DNA of 36,859 nt, taken from a virus. A model generated the notes under the pieces. That model ran no database searches, was not told the DNA's origin, and was given only the letters and a program-made list of their open reading frames with translations. The stretch lies in IMG/VR virus record IMGVR_UViG_3300007352_000463, positions 1-36,859 of that record; one strand, given 5' to 3'. The position numbers and the translations under genes were made by a program. Positions 22,652-29,421 of this stretch are shown here, one piece after another (the stretch's first letter is position 1; each line of letters opens with the position of its first letter).

Positions 22652-22873
22652 TCAGAACAAAAAAGCCTCAAGGACATCTTCCTTAAGGCGTTCAAATTCA
22701 CTCAAATTGCGAATGTCTTTTAACATTTGGTTCACTTCGATGATGTGCAGATTAAGACGGGAGGCGATTTTACTGTCTTTCCAATCGAACAGATAATAAC
22801 AAACAAAAACCCTAAATTCCAAATTGTTCAGATCGTCTATGATCGAATAATCTTTGTTTTTTGGCTCCGCCAT
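22652..22873 (-). CDS. Small HTH-like protein, candidate late regulator
   Basis: A 73-aa protein. Residues about 30-58 (DWKDSKIASRLNLHIIEVNQ) look like a sigma-region-4 or small-terminase-type helix-turn-helix. It has its own TGGTATAAT promoter, AGGAGGT ribosome binding site, and a terminator embedded in its 3' end. A self-contained unit directly upstream of the late promoter suggests a regulator of late genes; this is inference. Confidence 0.65.
   Translation of the reverse strand: MAEPKNKDYSIIDDLNNLEFRVFVCYYLFDWKDSKIASRLNLHIIEVNQMLKDIRNLSEFERLKEDVLEAFLF
22659..22689 (-). terminator. Terminator between early regulator and late operon
   Basis: On the minus strand a 10-bp stem (22689-22680 with 22674-22665, one G-U), 5-nt loop and six U. 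The hairpin lies inside the end of the coding region; the G-U pair fixes the orientation as leftward. Confidence 0.85.
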
Positions 22874-22897
22874 ACCTCCTGATTTTATGTCTCTTTA

Positions 22898-22906
22898 ATT
22901 ATACCA
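22898..22906 (-). promoter_or_regulatory. Extended -10 promoter of the small HTH gene
   Basis: TGGTATAAT on the minus strand, followed after 24 nt by the ATG with AGGAGGT in between. Confidence 0.65.
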
Positions 22907-22910
22907 TAAA

Positions 22911-22938
22911 AGAAAGCCCCCGCCAAATGACAGGGGCT
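22911..22938 (-). terminator. Terminator after the primase-like gene
   Basis: AGCCCC/GGGGCT stem (22938-22933 with 22920-22915) followed on the minus strand by TTCTTTT. Confidence 0.75.
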
Positions 22939-22948
22939 AAGAGAACGG

Positions 22949-23734
22949 TTAGAAAAGCTTTTTAATCGCTTCACTATCCATTCCCCGGACACTATTTTCT
23001 CTAACCGCTTTGCAAAAGCAGTATTGAGAAATTCTGCATAGGATATTTTCCGGTGCCTTGTGGATAACCAGGACTCGCTTGAAACAATTCCCGAGCAGGT
23101 TAATTTGCTCATCGGTGGCAGATTCTGCCATGAGCGCGACCGTAAACGGGAAACCTTGCCGGATGATATGAAGGCAGTCGAGGATGTCGGAAACAAGGAT
23201 CGAATAATCCGTATTAACCCGGTTGAGGTTATAGACGACATTGCCGCGCTTCGAGCCTTTTGGAAATATCCATTTCTTATCCTTCAGGTTCCAGCCCACG
23301 TAACCGGCCGGCGCCTGATCCTCGTAATAGAGCCGGAAAGCCACACAACCGGACAGGACTGATTTGGCTTTGACCTTGCCGATCTCGAATTCGGCCGCCT
23401 CCTTTTCGGTGATTCCCTGTTTCTCCATCCATGGATCATATTCCAGGGTGAGGGTTGGAATTTGGCGTTTCGGTTCCGGGATCTCGGTCAGAAATATCTT
23501 TTGCAGGTATTCAGCTGCCTGCCGGAGGTTGCAGTCCGCGTGGTCGGAATAGAAATTGATCGGAGATCCGCCTTTCTGCGTGTCTTTGTAAAAAAACATG
23601 TTCTTTTTGACCGACACGATAACCCGATCGGTTTTAATGGTGTCCTTGTCCCGGGTGAAGGGCAAATTAAGATGGTTGAAAAGAGCTTCGAAAGATACTT
23701 GTTGGCTGATTTTTTGGAAATCAAGATATTTCAT
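22949..23734 (-). CDS. Primase-like protein with zinc-less CHC2-type and degenerate TOPRIM domains
   Basis: A 261-aa protein; start at 23734 (MKYLDFQ) chosen for its GGGGGTG ribosome binding site, against a longer frame. Residues 1-85 resemble the DnaG N-terminal domain without zinc cysteines (KNMFFYKDTQKGGSPINFY, LRQAAEYLQKIF). Residues about 140-230 keep the TOPRIM framework (GYVGWNLK, ILVSDILDCLHIIRQGFPF, RVLVIHKAPEN), but the catalytic Glu position is Ser and the DxD motif is missing. So it may bind DNA or replisome parts without catalysis. Overlaps the preceding small gene by 14 nt. Confidence 0.7.
   Translation of the reverse strand: MKYLDFQKISQQVSFEALFNHLNLPFTRDKDTIKTDRVIVSVKKNMFFYKDTQKGGSPINFYSDHADCNLRQAAEYLQKIFLTEIPEPKRQIPTLTLEYDPWMEKQGITEKEAAEFEIGKVKAKSVLSGCVAFRLYYEDQAPAGYVGWNLKDKKWIFPKGSKRGNVVYNLNRVNTDYSILVSDILDCLHIIRQGFPFTVALMAESATDEQINLLGNCFKRVLVIHKAPENILCRISQYCFCKAVRENSVRGMDSEAIKKLF
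23059..23067 (-). promoter_or_regulatory. Perfect DnaA box inside the primase-like gene
   Basis: TTATCCACA on the minus strand (plus strand TGTGGATAA). It lies in coding sequence, so it may be chance. Confidence 0.3.
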
Positions 23735-23942
23735 CGGTCCACCCCCTTTGATCCAGCGGAATGACGCCAAAAGTCCATTCATCGACACGCTTCCCCTTGT
23801 AAAGAAGATTTTCGCCTGTCAGTCTTGCGTTAACGATACGGAATTTCTTTCCGTGCGCCCATCTGCCGTCCAAAACGTGTTCAATTGCCTGTACGGCTTC
23901 AATAAGCGAATTGCCCCTGCCGATAACTTCACTTGGTTTCAT
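23721..23942 (-). CDS. Small conserved-looking early protein
   Basis: A 73-aa alpha/beta protein starting at ATG 23942 with AAAGGGGG 5 nt upstream; a GTG two codons earlier is too close to that site. It has an N-terminal helix (NSLIEAVQAIEHVLDGRW) and a strand-rich end (FRIVNARLTGENLLY, EWTFGVIPL). A TGATATAAT promoter precedes it and the primase-like gene follows in a 14-nt overlap. Function unknown. Confidence 0.65.
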   Translation of the reverse strand: MKPSEVIGRGNSLIEAVQAIEHVLDGRWAHGKKFRIVNARLTGENLLYKGKRVDEWTFGVIPLDQRGWTDEIS

Positions 23943-23961
23943 TTTCACCCCCTTTCTTAAA

Positions 23962-23970
23962 ATTATATCA
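23962..23970 (-). promoter_or_regulatory. Extended -10 promoter of the primase-like operon
   Basis: TGATATAAT on the minus strand, 19 nt upstream of the ATG at 23942. Confidence 0.6.
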
Positions 23971-23978
23971 AAAATAGC

Positions 23979-24006
23979 AAAAGCGGACTAGTGATAGCCC
24001 GCTTTT
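23979..24006. terminator. Terminator of the 24.0-kb structured RNA
   Basis: Eight-bp stem AAAAGCGG/CCGCTTTT with 12-nt loop; on the minus strand it is followed by further U-rich sequence (GCTATTTTTG). Confidence 0.7.
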
Positions 24007-24241
24007 AAACGTATTCCTATAAGCGTTATCCAGGTATGGGAGTACCCGGATACTCAGCCACTAATCAGCCCTACTTCTTGCGAAGGCCGTTGTTCCGACA
24101 CGCCCTGCTTGCTCCCATTTCCCGCCTTATAATACCGTGCGAACACGGCACAACCCAAAAGGGAAGAAGGACAAGTCCGCCCACATCGACTATCGGACTG
24201 ATCTTAAGCTTACCTGAAGTAAGCCAAGGGAATCTACTTAA
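23979..24241 (-). ncRNA. Structured non-coding RNA candidate with own promoter and terminator
   Basis: A 300-bp gene-free gap with a complete RNA unit on the minus strand. The -10 TGATATAAT is at 24250-24242; the terminator AAAAGCGG/CCGCTTTT is at 24006-23979. Between them are GCTTAC/GTAAGC (loop TTCAG), a 7-bp stem capped by TTCG (24150-24133), and a 10-bp stem 24052-24043 with 24036-24027. The loop CTCCCA of that last stem is perfectly complementary to TGGGAG at 24117-24112, forming a pseudoknot. The one G-U pair in the 10-bp stem would be A-C on the plus strand, supporting minus orientation. I match it to no known RNA. Confidence 0.6.
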
Positions 24242-24250
24242 ATTATATCA
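24242..24250 (-). promoter_or_regulatory. Promoter of the 24.0-kb structured RNA
   Basis: TGATATAAT on the minus strand, overlapping the last codons and stop of the coupling-ATPase gene. Same sequence as the promoter at 23962-23970. Confidence 0.55.
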
Positions 24251-25307
24251 TACACCAGTCGTCCCTTAAGAATGAGAACGTCGGTGGATTCTTCGGCGTA
24301 ATTTCTGGAGGTGGGTCGCATAACACAAGGTGGGATTTTTGGCCGATATGCACTTCAGCTTTATGTTTATCTTGCAGAATTATTTTGGTATAACAATTAG
24401 CTTCAATCATTGATTCTAAGTCTTTGGGTATCTGCGAGTAGGAGTGCATACTCATTATTACGCCAATATTGTATTTCCTGGCTTCTGCTAAAAACCTCGA
24501 AAACAAGGATGAAAAGAATAAATCAACCTCGTCCACAAAAAAGAATAACGGTTTGCTTTCTTGTGTCGCCACATGAAGATAGTAGCTCTTAACGTATATT
24601 GAAATTAAACCACCTAAAAATGCAGTTAAAAAATCGTCGAATCCACGGAAATCGAATATCACCACTTTGCCCTTTTCCACCAACTGTTCGACCGCAAAAA
24701 AATTATTACCTTGAATAAACGGCAAAATATGCTCATCATCTACCAACATGGACAATCTGGCCGAAATGCGCTTGGCTGATTCCCTTTGCTCGCGGTTAAC
24801 GTACCAACCTTTGCTGTCTTTCTCGTCAAAAGCTTTCCAGTACTTATCGTTTACCTTTTTCCGCAGTTCCTCGTATTCCAGAAATTCCGATAATCCCCCA
24901 AGGTCTTTAATCCCAATCCGGACGGCGTTCCTGATAATTTTCGCCATCAGCACCGACACTTCCACCTGGTCTTTGCTTGTAACCCTGGAGGCGGTGTTCA
25001 GAACTTCGACAAGCTCGTTCGCCATTTCCGATTTTGACAAATGTTCTCTGGTTAACGGATTGAGCGAAACTGGATTGTGTTTATTTACATAAATCGCATC
25101 GGGGTGCATTGCGTAAACCATTTCAGCCAATGCGCCGTTTGGATCAAGGATAATTTTAGCTCCGTTTACCTTGCTGATAAGATGCAAAAGTTTGGTCGTT
25201 TTACCCTGCCCGGTACCGCCAACAATAGCGACGTGTTTGTACATGTCCTTATCGTCAATGTCCGGCAAACCATCCCTTGCTTTCAACGGCATCCCAAAGC
25301 TTATCAT
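24243..25307 (-). CDS. VirD4/TraD/HerA-type coupling ATPase
   Basis: A 354-aa soluble P-loop ATPase of the FtsK-HerA superfamily, VirD4/TraD branch. Walker A is VGGTGQGKTT (Lys36), followed by the strand ending in ILDPNGALAEM; Walker B is PLFFFVDEVD (Asp259, Glu260); the sensor-type MSMHSYSQIP follows. Type IV coupling proteins normally carry N-terminal membrane helices; here these are absent and a separate two-helix membrane protein is encoded directly upstream with an ATGA overlap. A pump or DNA-delivery role is suggested. GAGGT precedes the ATG. No relaxase or secretion channel is in the window. Confidence 0.8.
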   Translation of the reverse strand: MISFGMPLKARDGLPDIDDKDMYKHVAIVGGTGQGKTTKLLHLISKVNGAKIILDPNGALAEMVYAMHPDAIYVNKHNPVSLNPLTREHLSKSEMANELVEVLNTASRVTSKDQVEVSVLMAKIIRNAVRIGIKDLGGLSEFLEYEELRKKVNDKYWKAFDEKDSKGWYVNREQRESAKRISARLSMLVDDEHILPFIQGNNFFAVEQLVEKGKVVIFDFRGFDDFLTAFLGGLISIYVKSYYLHVATQESKPLFFFVDEVDLFFSSLFSRFLAEARKYNIGVIMSMHSYSQIPKDLESMIEANCYTKIILQDKHKAEVHIGQKSHLVLCDPPPEITPKNPPTFSFLRDDWCMI

Positions 25308-26002
25308 TTGTACCTCTTTCTGGTTTCTTTAACGGTTAACCCATCAAGATCGGCTTGATATCTTTTTTGCCTGCCTTCCTGCGTTAAATTATACGTTTCG
25401 GCCTTTATGCGGTTGAGCTGTTCTTCGACCATTCTTTCCTGGCCAATGCTTATGCCGGTATCAGCACTCGGATTCAATAATTTTAAAAGCAAATGGGCTT
25501 CATTCGGGGTGATGTTCTTTGCTTCCGCTTCCAGGCTGATTTTATTTAAAATCTCTGCTTGTGTGTTTGTTATGTTGGAGTTGCTTAATATCTGCATGAT
25601 TTCGGCGTTCAGCTTGTTTATTTCGGCTTTTAAATGATTGGTTATTTGTTCGCCGTGCAGGTTGGCCATCCGGCCCATGCGGTCGAGTGTAAGTGTTCTC
25701 TCTTTTAGCGTGGCCAATTCCGCGTCTTGTTGCGCTCTTTGCATTCTTTTTTGGTGGTCTTCTTCATTCAATGGTTCAGCGGCGGCCATTTCATCATGCA
25801 AGCTAAAAAGGAAGTATATAGATCTGAATAAAAAATGTGCATTTTTATTTTTGCCTTTTTCATTGGCGGCAAACAAAGCCCCCGTGTATAAACACATTAT
25901 CAAAAAACCGACAATACAGGTGGCGGCGATATTGTGGGTCAAGGCCCAAATAAAATAAAACATAAAAGCACTCGGCAGTCCAATTATCGCCACAACTATC
26001 AT
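25304..26002 (-). CDS. Membrane protein with long cytoplasmic coiled coil
   Basis: A 232-aa protein; start at ATG 26002 (MIVVAIIG) has GGAGG 7 nt upstream. Two transmembrane segments (about residues 1-20 and 24-44) are followed by about 185 residues of charged helix with heptads (EEDHQKRMQRAQQDAELATL, LKAEINKLNAEIMQIL). Its start overlaps the upstream gene and its stop overlaps the ATPase start, both by ATGA, so the three are translationally coupled. It looks like the membrane anchor of the soluble ATPase. Confidence 0.75.
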   Translation of the reverse strand: MIVVAIIGLPSAFMFYFIWALTHNIAATCIVGFLIMCLYTGALFAANEKGKNKNAHFLFRSIYFLFSLHDEMAAAEPLNEEDHQKRMQRAQQDAELATLKERTLTLDRMGRMANLHGEQITNHLKAEINKLNAEIMQILSNSNITNTQAEILNKISLEAEAKNITPNEAHLLLKLLNPSADTGISIGQERMVEEQLNRIKAETYNLTQEGRQKRYQADLDGLTVKETRKRYK

Positions 26003-26643
26003 AGAATCCTCCAAGCAACAGAAAAACAGAAGTTATCAATCGAACACATCGGCAACCCCAACTGTCCGGCGTGGTAAGCCCACCACTTGTGATAAGTATT
26101 GCCGTCCTTTGCCACCTGTTCATATTTGGCTTGCTTTTCCTCGGTGTAACCCCTCGGCTTATCGCTGACCTCAACTTCGCCGAACTCGATCTTGTAAGCA
26201 CTGTCACGTTTTCGGATCAGGCAATAATCAGGGATCAGATAAATCTCGGTATAGTCTGGCGGTCGCTTGAAAATCGGGTAAAAAACGCTGTAAAAATCAG
26301 GCTCATTAAACAGTCCAAAAATTACAGAGGATAGCTTTTGCTGGTGTTGGGCGGCTTCCCCCTGTAATTTCTTCTGTAAAATCCTGGTATTGAACCCCTC
26401 TTTGTGCATTAATTCCAGGGATTTATCTCTGTAAAAATAATAATCCCCGGTTTGGCCGATATAACCGAGGTCAACGAGGCTTTTTAGTTTCTTGGGAGTG
26501 GCTAACTTGTTGTTTATGGCGTTTAATTGGGGCTTGGTGCCGTACCGGGCGAGGGCGAGCTTATATAATAGGTGCGCGAGCTGTCTTATCGAACTTCCAG
26601 CTATGATCGGTTCAAGGTCCGGGAATTGTTGAATTTTTCTGAT
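25999..26643 (-). CDS. Replication-relaxation-type protein, apparent AUC start
   Basis: About 214 aa. The frame is open from ATC 26643, 8 nt after a perfect GGAGG, and has no in-frame ATG, GTG or TTG until ATG 26409; an in-frame stop lies just upstream. Residues about 1-80 form a winged helix (SSIRQLAHLLYKLALARYG, KLKSLVDLGYIGQTG, DYYFYRDKSLEL). The C-terminal part has the family pattern IYLIPDYCLIRKRD, EFGEVEVSDKP and YTEEKQAKYEQVA, also seen in PD-(D/E)xK-like folds. Family members occur on plasmids beside coupling proteins and relaxases. Starting only at 26409 would delete the DNA-binding domain. Confidence 0.7.
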   Translation of the reverse strand: MRKIQQFPDLEPIIAGSSIRQLAHLLYKLALARYGTKPQLNAINNKLATPKKLKSLVDLGYIGQTGDYYFYRDKSLELMHKEGFNTRILQKKLQGEAAQHQQKLSSVIFGLFNEPDFYSVFYPIFKRPPDYTEIYLIPDYCLIRKRDSAYKIEFGEVEVSDKPRGYTEEKQAKYEQVAKDGNTYHKWWAYHAGQLGLPMCSIDNFCFSVAWRIL

Positions 26644-26658
26644 TTTTTATACCTCCGT

Positions 26659-26746
26659 ATAAAAGCGGGCTTTTATCGGACCTGTAGCGGACATATCAAA
26701 AATATCAATGGATTGAAAGGTTTTTGATGTGGCTGCGATAGGTCCG
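26659..26746 (-). promoter_or_regulatory. Structured leader before the replication-relaxation gene
   Basis: On the minus strand, nested helices CGGACCT/AGGTCCG (26746-26740 with 26683-26677) and ATCAAAAA/TTTTTGAT (26728-26721 with 26702-26695), then a 7-bp hairpin ATAAAAG/CTTTTAT (26676-26659) that abuts the ribosome binding site GGAGG (26656-26652). The arrangement could gate translation of the AUC-start gene. Confidence 0.5.
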
Positions 26747-26781
26747 TTTTTTAGGGAGGGTCTGGGGCTTAAAAGACAACC

Positions 26782-27471
26782 CTATATAAGGGTCATCTGT
26801 TCCGGCTCTTTCATCGCCTCCCGGATGGACGGCTTCAACATCTGAATTTCGTCATCGGTCAAATCTCTGATCGCTCCGCCATACACGCTTCTGATAGTAC
26901 GATATCCCCAGTTCACTTCCACCGCCAAAGTGTTTCCCTGCACAACATAACCGTTGAGATTAAAAAATGTCATATTCAAAGCGCACATCTTAACGCACGT
27001 CGGGTCCAGGTCCTGACCCACAAAAACCGCTTCCGAGCAATCCTTGTAACTCATCGCCTTGGCCGATTCCACCAACATGATCCCCGATCCGCATGTCGGG
27101 TCCAATATCCTGCCTTTCGGATTAGTTATTTGCGCCATCAGTTTCGCAATCTGGGGCGGCGTAAAATACTGACCGACATATTTGTTCTGGATATTCCATT
27201 CCTGATAAATCAAACCTAACAGCTCTTCATTCTCAGTCGCCATGCCCTGCATCAAAGCCCCAAATGCACAAGCGAAGTGATCAATTTCACGCCGACCTAT
27301 TTCGCCCTCGTTCTTGTACCTGCCAACCACTTTCAGATATTTCTCATCATTCCTCATGAGCGCATAAATCATCAGATCCAGCCAGTCCTCGAATACGTCA
27401 TGATTGCTGTAGCCTCTGCATGTGATTTTTGTAAGGTAATTGATTATCTCCTTAATTTTTTGGTTACGCAT
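26782..27471 (-). CDS. N-6 DNA methylase-type protein, truncated
   Basis: A 229-aa protein related to HsdM/N-6 adenine methylases: FTPPQIAKLMAQI and the SAM-binding motif ILDPTCGSGIMLVESAK (residues about 122-138), then FVGQDLDPTCVKMCALNM. The catalytic NPPF/Y motif expected after the GNTL segment is absent; the chain ends about 35 residues later. Short versions like this are common in plasmids and phages, and may be inactive or modify something other than DNA. The ATG directly follows the U-run of the ParB terminator. Confidence 0.75.
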   Translation of the reverse strand: MRNQKIKEIINYLTKITCRGYSNHDVFEDWLDLMIYALMRNDEKYLKVVGRYKNEGEIGRREIDHFACAFGALMQGMATENEELLGLIYQEWNIQNKYVGQYFTPPQIAKLMAQITNPKGRILDPTCGSGIMLVESAKAMSYKDCSEAVFVGQDLDPTCVKMCALNMTFFNLNGYVVQGNTLAVEVNWGYRTIRSVYGGAIRDLTDDEIQMLKPSIREAMKEPEQMTLI

Positions 27472-27510
27472 AAATAAAAAGAGGGGATAAGCCGGTTAAG
27501 GCCTATCCCC
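27472..27510 (-). terminator. Terminator after parB
   Basis: GGGGATAGGCC (27510-27500) pairs with GGCTTATCCCC (27493-27483) on the minus strand, followed by TCTTTTTATTTA. A G-U pair on this strand would be A-C on the other, fixing its direction. Confidence 0.8.
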
Positions 27511-27537
27511 CATGATTGAATTAACTGAAATTCGTTC

Positions 27538-28971
27538 CTACTTTGTCAATGCTTTGATAGCTTTCTTGCGCGGTTCATCCCAGACATTTTGAAGCATGAT
27601 TTCGAAAATCAATTTCATCTTTTCATTGTCGGTCATTTCGACATATTTTTGTCTCGCCGTCTTTTCCCAATTTCTTACATTCCTCTCTTTGTTCGAATCC
27701 ATGTAACTTTTCTGAACTTCAACAACAGGGTCCCATCCGTGACGTTGACAGATATTTTTTAAGATCTCGTCCACGTATGACCGGCATAGCAGAAGGTCTA
27801 AAATGATATCGATCTCATTTGTCTTTATTGGATAATTGACCTTTTCAAGTGCATCCAATATTTGCTTGTCCTCCTTGGCCTTCTTCTTCTTCGCCTTGGC
27901 CAATTCTTTTGCGCGCTCTACTTTCCGCATTTCTTTTTCTTCCGGGGTAGGTTCATAATTGGTTTCGCAAGGATGGTGCTTTTTGCAAGATTTCGTGGTG
28001 CAGATCTGAATTATTTTTCCCATACCTTCGCCATCGACGATAATCGCATCCCGGGTGAACTTGCAGTGGCCATTTTTCTTAACCTCCTCGTATTGTCCGT
28101 TGGTAAGTACCTTCTGCTTTTGCAGTTCGGCGCTAACACCATAATGGGAAGCGACTTTAGTCATGCGCGGTTCCGAGCTATTGACTATGAAATCGATGTA
28201 TTTTTGCATTTTGTACTCCCAGCATTTAGTCGAAGTGCAGGCACCTTCCTTCACATCCCCAAACAAGGTGGGATTATTCGGCGGGCAGAATTTGCACGGC
28301 CCGATCGCTTTGTTCGCCTCCTCATTTTTCAGCCAAGGCTGGAAGCTCAAAACGTCATAGAACTTTTCTTTGATGTACTCTTTCAACTCCTTCAAAGTCC
28401 TAATAGGATTATACTCGTGCGAGTTGGTCAGCTTCGTTACGGTTTGATTCTGGTTATCCGGTGACAATTTCGCGATCTCTACGGCATACCCGTCATTGAA
28501 TTTTCCGTTCCTGTAAGCTTGAGCCGCCTTTTCCGTCAGGTTGGTCAGGAACAATCGATACCGCACATACTGTTCGCTTTTGCCGACCCGGGCCGCGATT
28601 GTTTTTACGTCATATTTTGAATTTTCGATTAGATTCCGGTAGGCCGTTCCCTCCTCGATCGGATGAACGTCCTCGCGCTGTAGGTTCTCGATGATTTGGA
28701 CCTCTTTGGCTTCTTCATCGCTCATCTCCTCGACCCTTGCCGGGATCTCCTCTAAGCCGGCTTTCTGTGCTGCGGTGAAACGACGGTTGCCGGCCACCAC
28801 TTCATAAAGCTTGTCGTCTTTTTTGTTTGGCCTGACAATGATGGGAACTAAAACGCCTTTTTCCTTTACGCTTGCCACAAGGTCATCAAGGGCAGGGCCG
28901 TTGAAGTCGTTGCCTCGTGGGTTTGTTTCAGAGGCATACGCCTGCGAAACAGAGATGTTTTGTAGTTTCAT
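27538..28971 (-). CDS. parB: ParB-family protein with cysteine-rich insertion
   Basis: A 477-aa ParB/Spo0J-type protein. The N-terminal ParB/Srx domain has the CTP-binding motifs EVVAGNRRFTAAQKAG and IIENLQREDVHPIEEGTAY; the KorB/ParB helix-turn-helix follows (DVKTIAARVGKSEQYVRYRL). From about residue 220 on there are Cys/His clusters (CKFCPPNNP, CTSTKCWEYKM, CTTKSCKKHHPC), unlike chromosomal ParB. No ParA is in the window. Roles range from partition of a plasmid prophage to gene regulation. A long rod-like inverted repeat lies directly upstream. No Shine-Dalgarno. Confidence 0.88.
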   Translation of the reverse strand: MKLQNISVSQAYASETNPRGNDFNGPALDDLVASVKEKGVLVPIIVRPNKKDDKLYEVVAGNRRFTAAQKAGLEEIPARVEEMSDEEAKEVQIIENLQREDVHPIEEGTAYRNLIENSKYDVKTIAARVGKSEQYVRYRLFLTNLTEKAAQAYRNGKFNDGYAVEIAKLSPDNQNQTVTKLTNSHEYNPIRTLKELKEYIKEKFYDVLSFQPWLKNEEANKAIGPCKFCPPNNPTLFGDVKEGACTSTKCWEYKMQKYIDFIVNSSEPRMTKVASHYGVSAELQKQKVLTNGQYEEVKKNGHCKFTRDAIIVDGEGMGKIIQICTTKSCKKHHPCETNYEPTPEEKEMRKVERAKELAKAKKKKAKEDKQILDALEKVNYPIKTNEIDIILDLLLCRSYVDEILKNICQRHGWDPVVEVQKSYMDSNKERNVRNWEKTARQKYVEMTDNEKMKLIFEIMLQNVWDEPRKKAIKALTK

Positions 28972-29011
28972 AATTTTTATGCGGAATTAATTATATGAGA
29001 GGACAGAGCCG

Positions 29012-29154
29012 CTTAATATCGCTCTCGACCAATTGATAGCATCGGGGACCCCGGCCGCTGTCAAGGTGTGGTAAAGTCGGAGCGGAGCGCAGACTTTTCC
29101 ATCGCCTTTACAGTGGTTGGGGTGATGCTACAATGGGAGACGAGTGATATTAAG
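29012..29154 (+). ncRNA. Rod-like structured RNA candidate upstream of parB
   Basis: A nearly continuous hairpin of about 140 nt. The 13-bp base joins CTTAATATCGCTC (29012-29024) to 29142-29154. CCAATTG/CAATGGG-type pairing and TAGCATC/GATGCTA (29037-29043 with 29124-29130) follow. After a one-sided GGGGA bulge comes an 18-position stem (29049-29066 with 29105-29122) with one mismatch, then AAAGTC/GACTTT near the tip. Four wobble positions are G-U on the plus strand but would be C-A on the minus strand, so the plus strand is the likely RNA. A hairpin with T-run at 29204-29228 could end it. It could instead act as a DNA centromere or origin. Confidence 0.6.
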
Positions 29155-29203
29155 GGCTGATTTGTTAGACAAACTATTCTACTCTGCCAGTTCAACTTAG
29201 GAA

Positions 29204-29228
29204 AGTTGCCGGCCAGGCAACTACATTT
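29204..29228 (+). terminator. Possible terminator of the rod-like RNA
   Basis: AGTTGCC (29204-29210) pairs with GGCAACT (29216-29222), loop GGCCA, then ACATTTTT. It lies just before the end of the convergent HTH gene. Confidence 0.5.
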
Positions 29229-29417
29229 TTATTGGATTAACCGATAGACAAACTCGCTGCCCTTTACGCGTATAGTTTCAATCTTGTAGCCTTGCTCGCG
29301 TAATTCATCAAGCCGGCCACCATAGCGATAACCAATTTTATTCAGTGTCCTCATATGGACTTTGCGGCCGGTCAAAAGAAGTTTCAATATCCGGTCTTTT
29401 TTGGAGAGGGTGCGCAT
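29229..29417 (-). CDS. Small winged-helix protein (HTH_39-like)
   Basis: A 62-aa protein with the pattern of small phage HTH_39 proteins: KKDRILKLLLTGRKVHMRTL, then GGRLDELREQGYKIETI and a final FVYRL strand. Probably a DNA-binding regulator. It follows the next upstream gene by 4 nt and has no ribosome binding site. Confidence 0.7.
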   Translation of the reverse strand: MRTLSKKDRILKLLLTGRKVHMRTLNKIGYRYGGRLDELREQGYKIETIRVKGSEFVYRLIQ

Positions 29418-29421
29418 AGGG

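Noticed and set aside
24061-24100. Hammerhead ribozyme (CTGATTAG-like segment in the 24.0-kb RNA)
   Set aside because: The required CUGAUGA and GAAA cores are not both present.
27862-28464. Long plus-strand open frame (200 aa) opposite parB
   Set aside because: Composition is that of a reversed coding strand, there is no start signal, and parB motifs on the minus strand are unambiguous.
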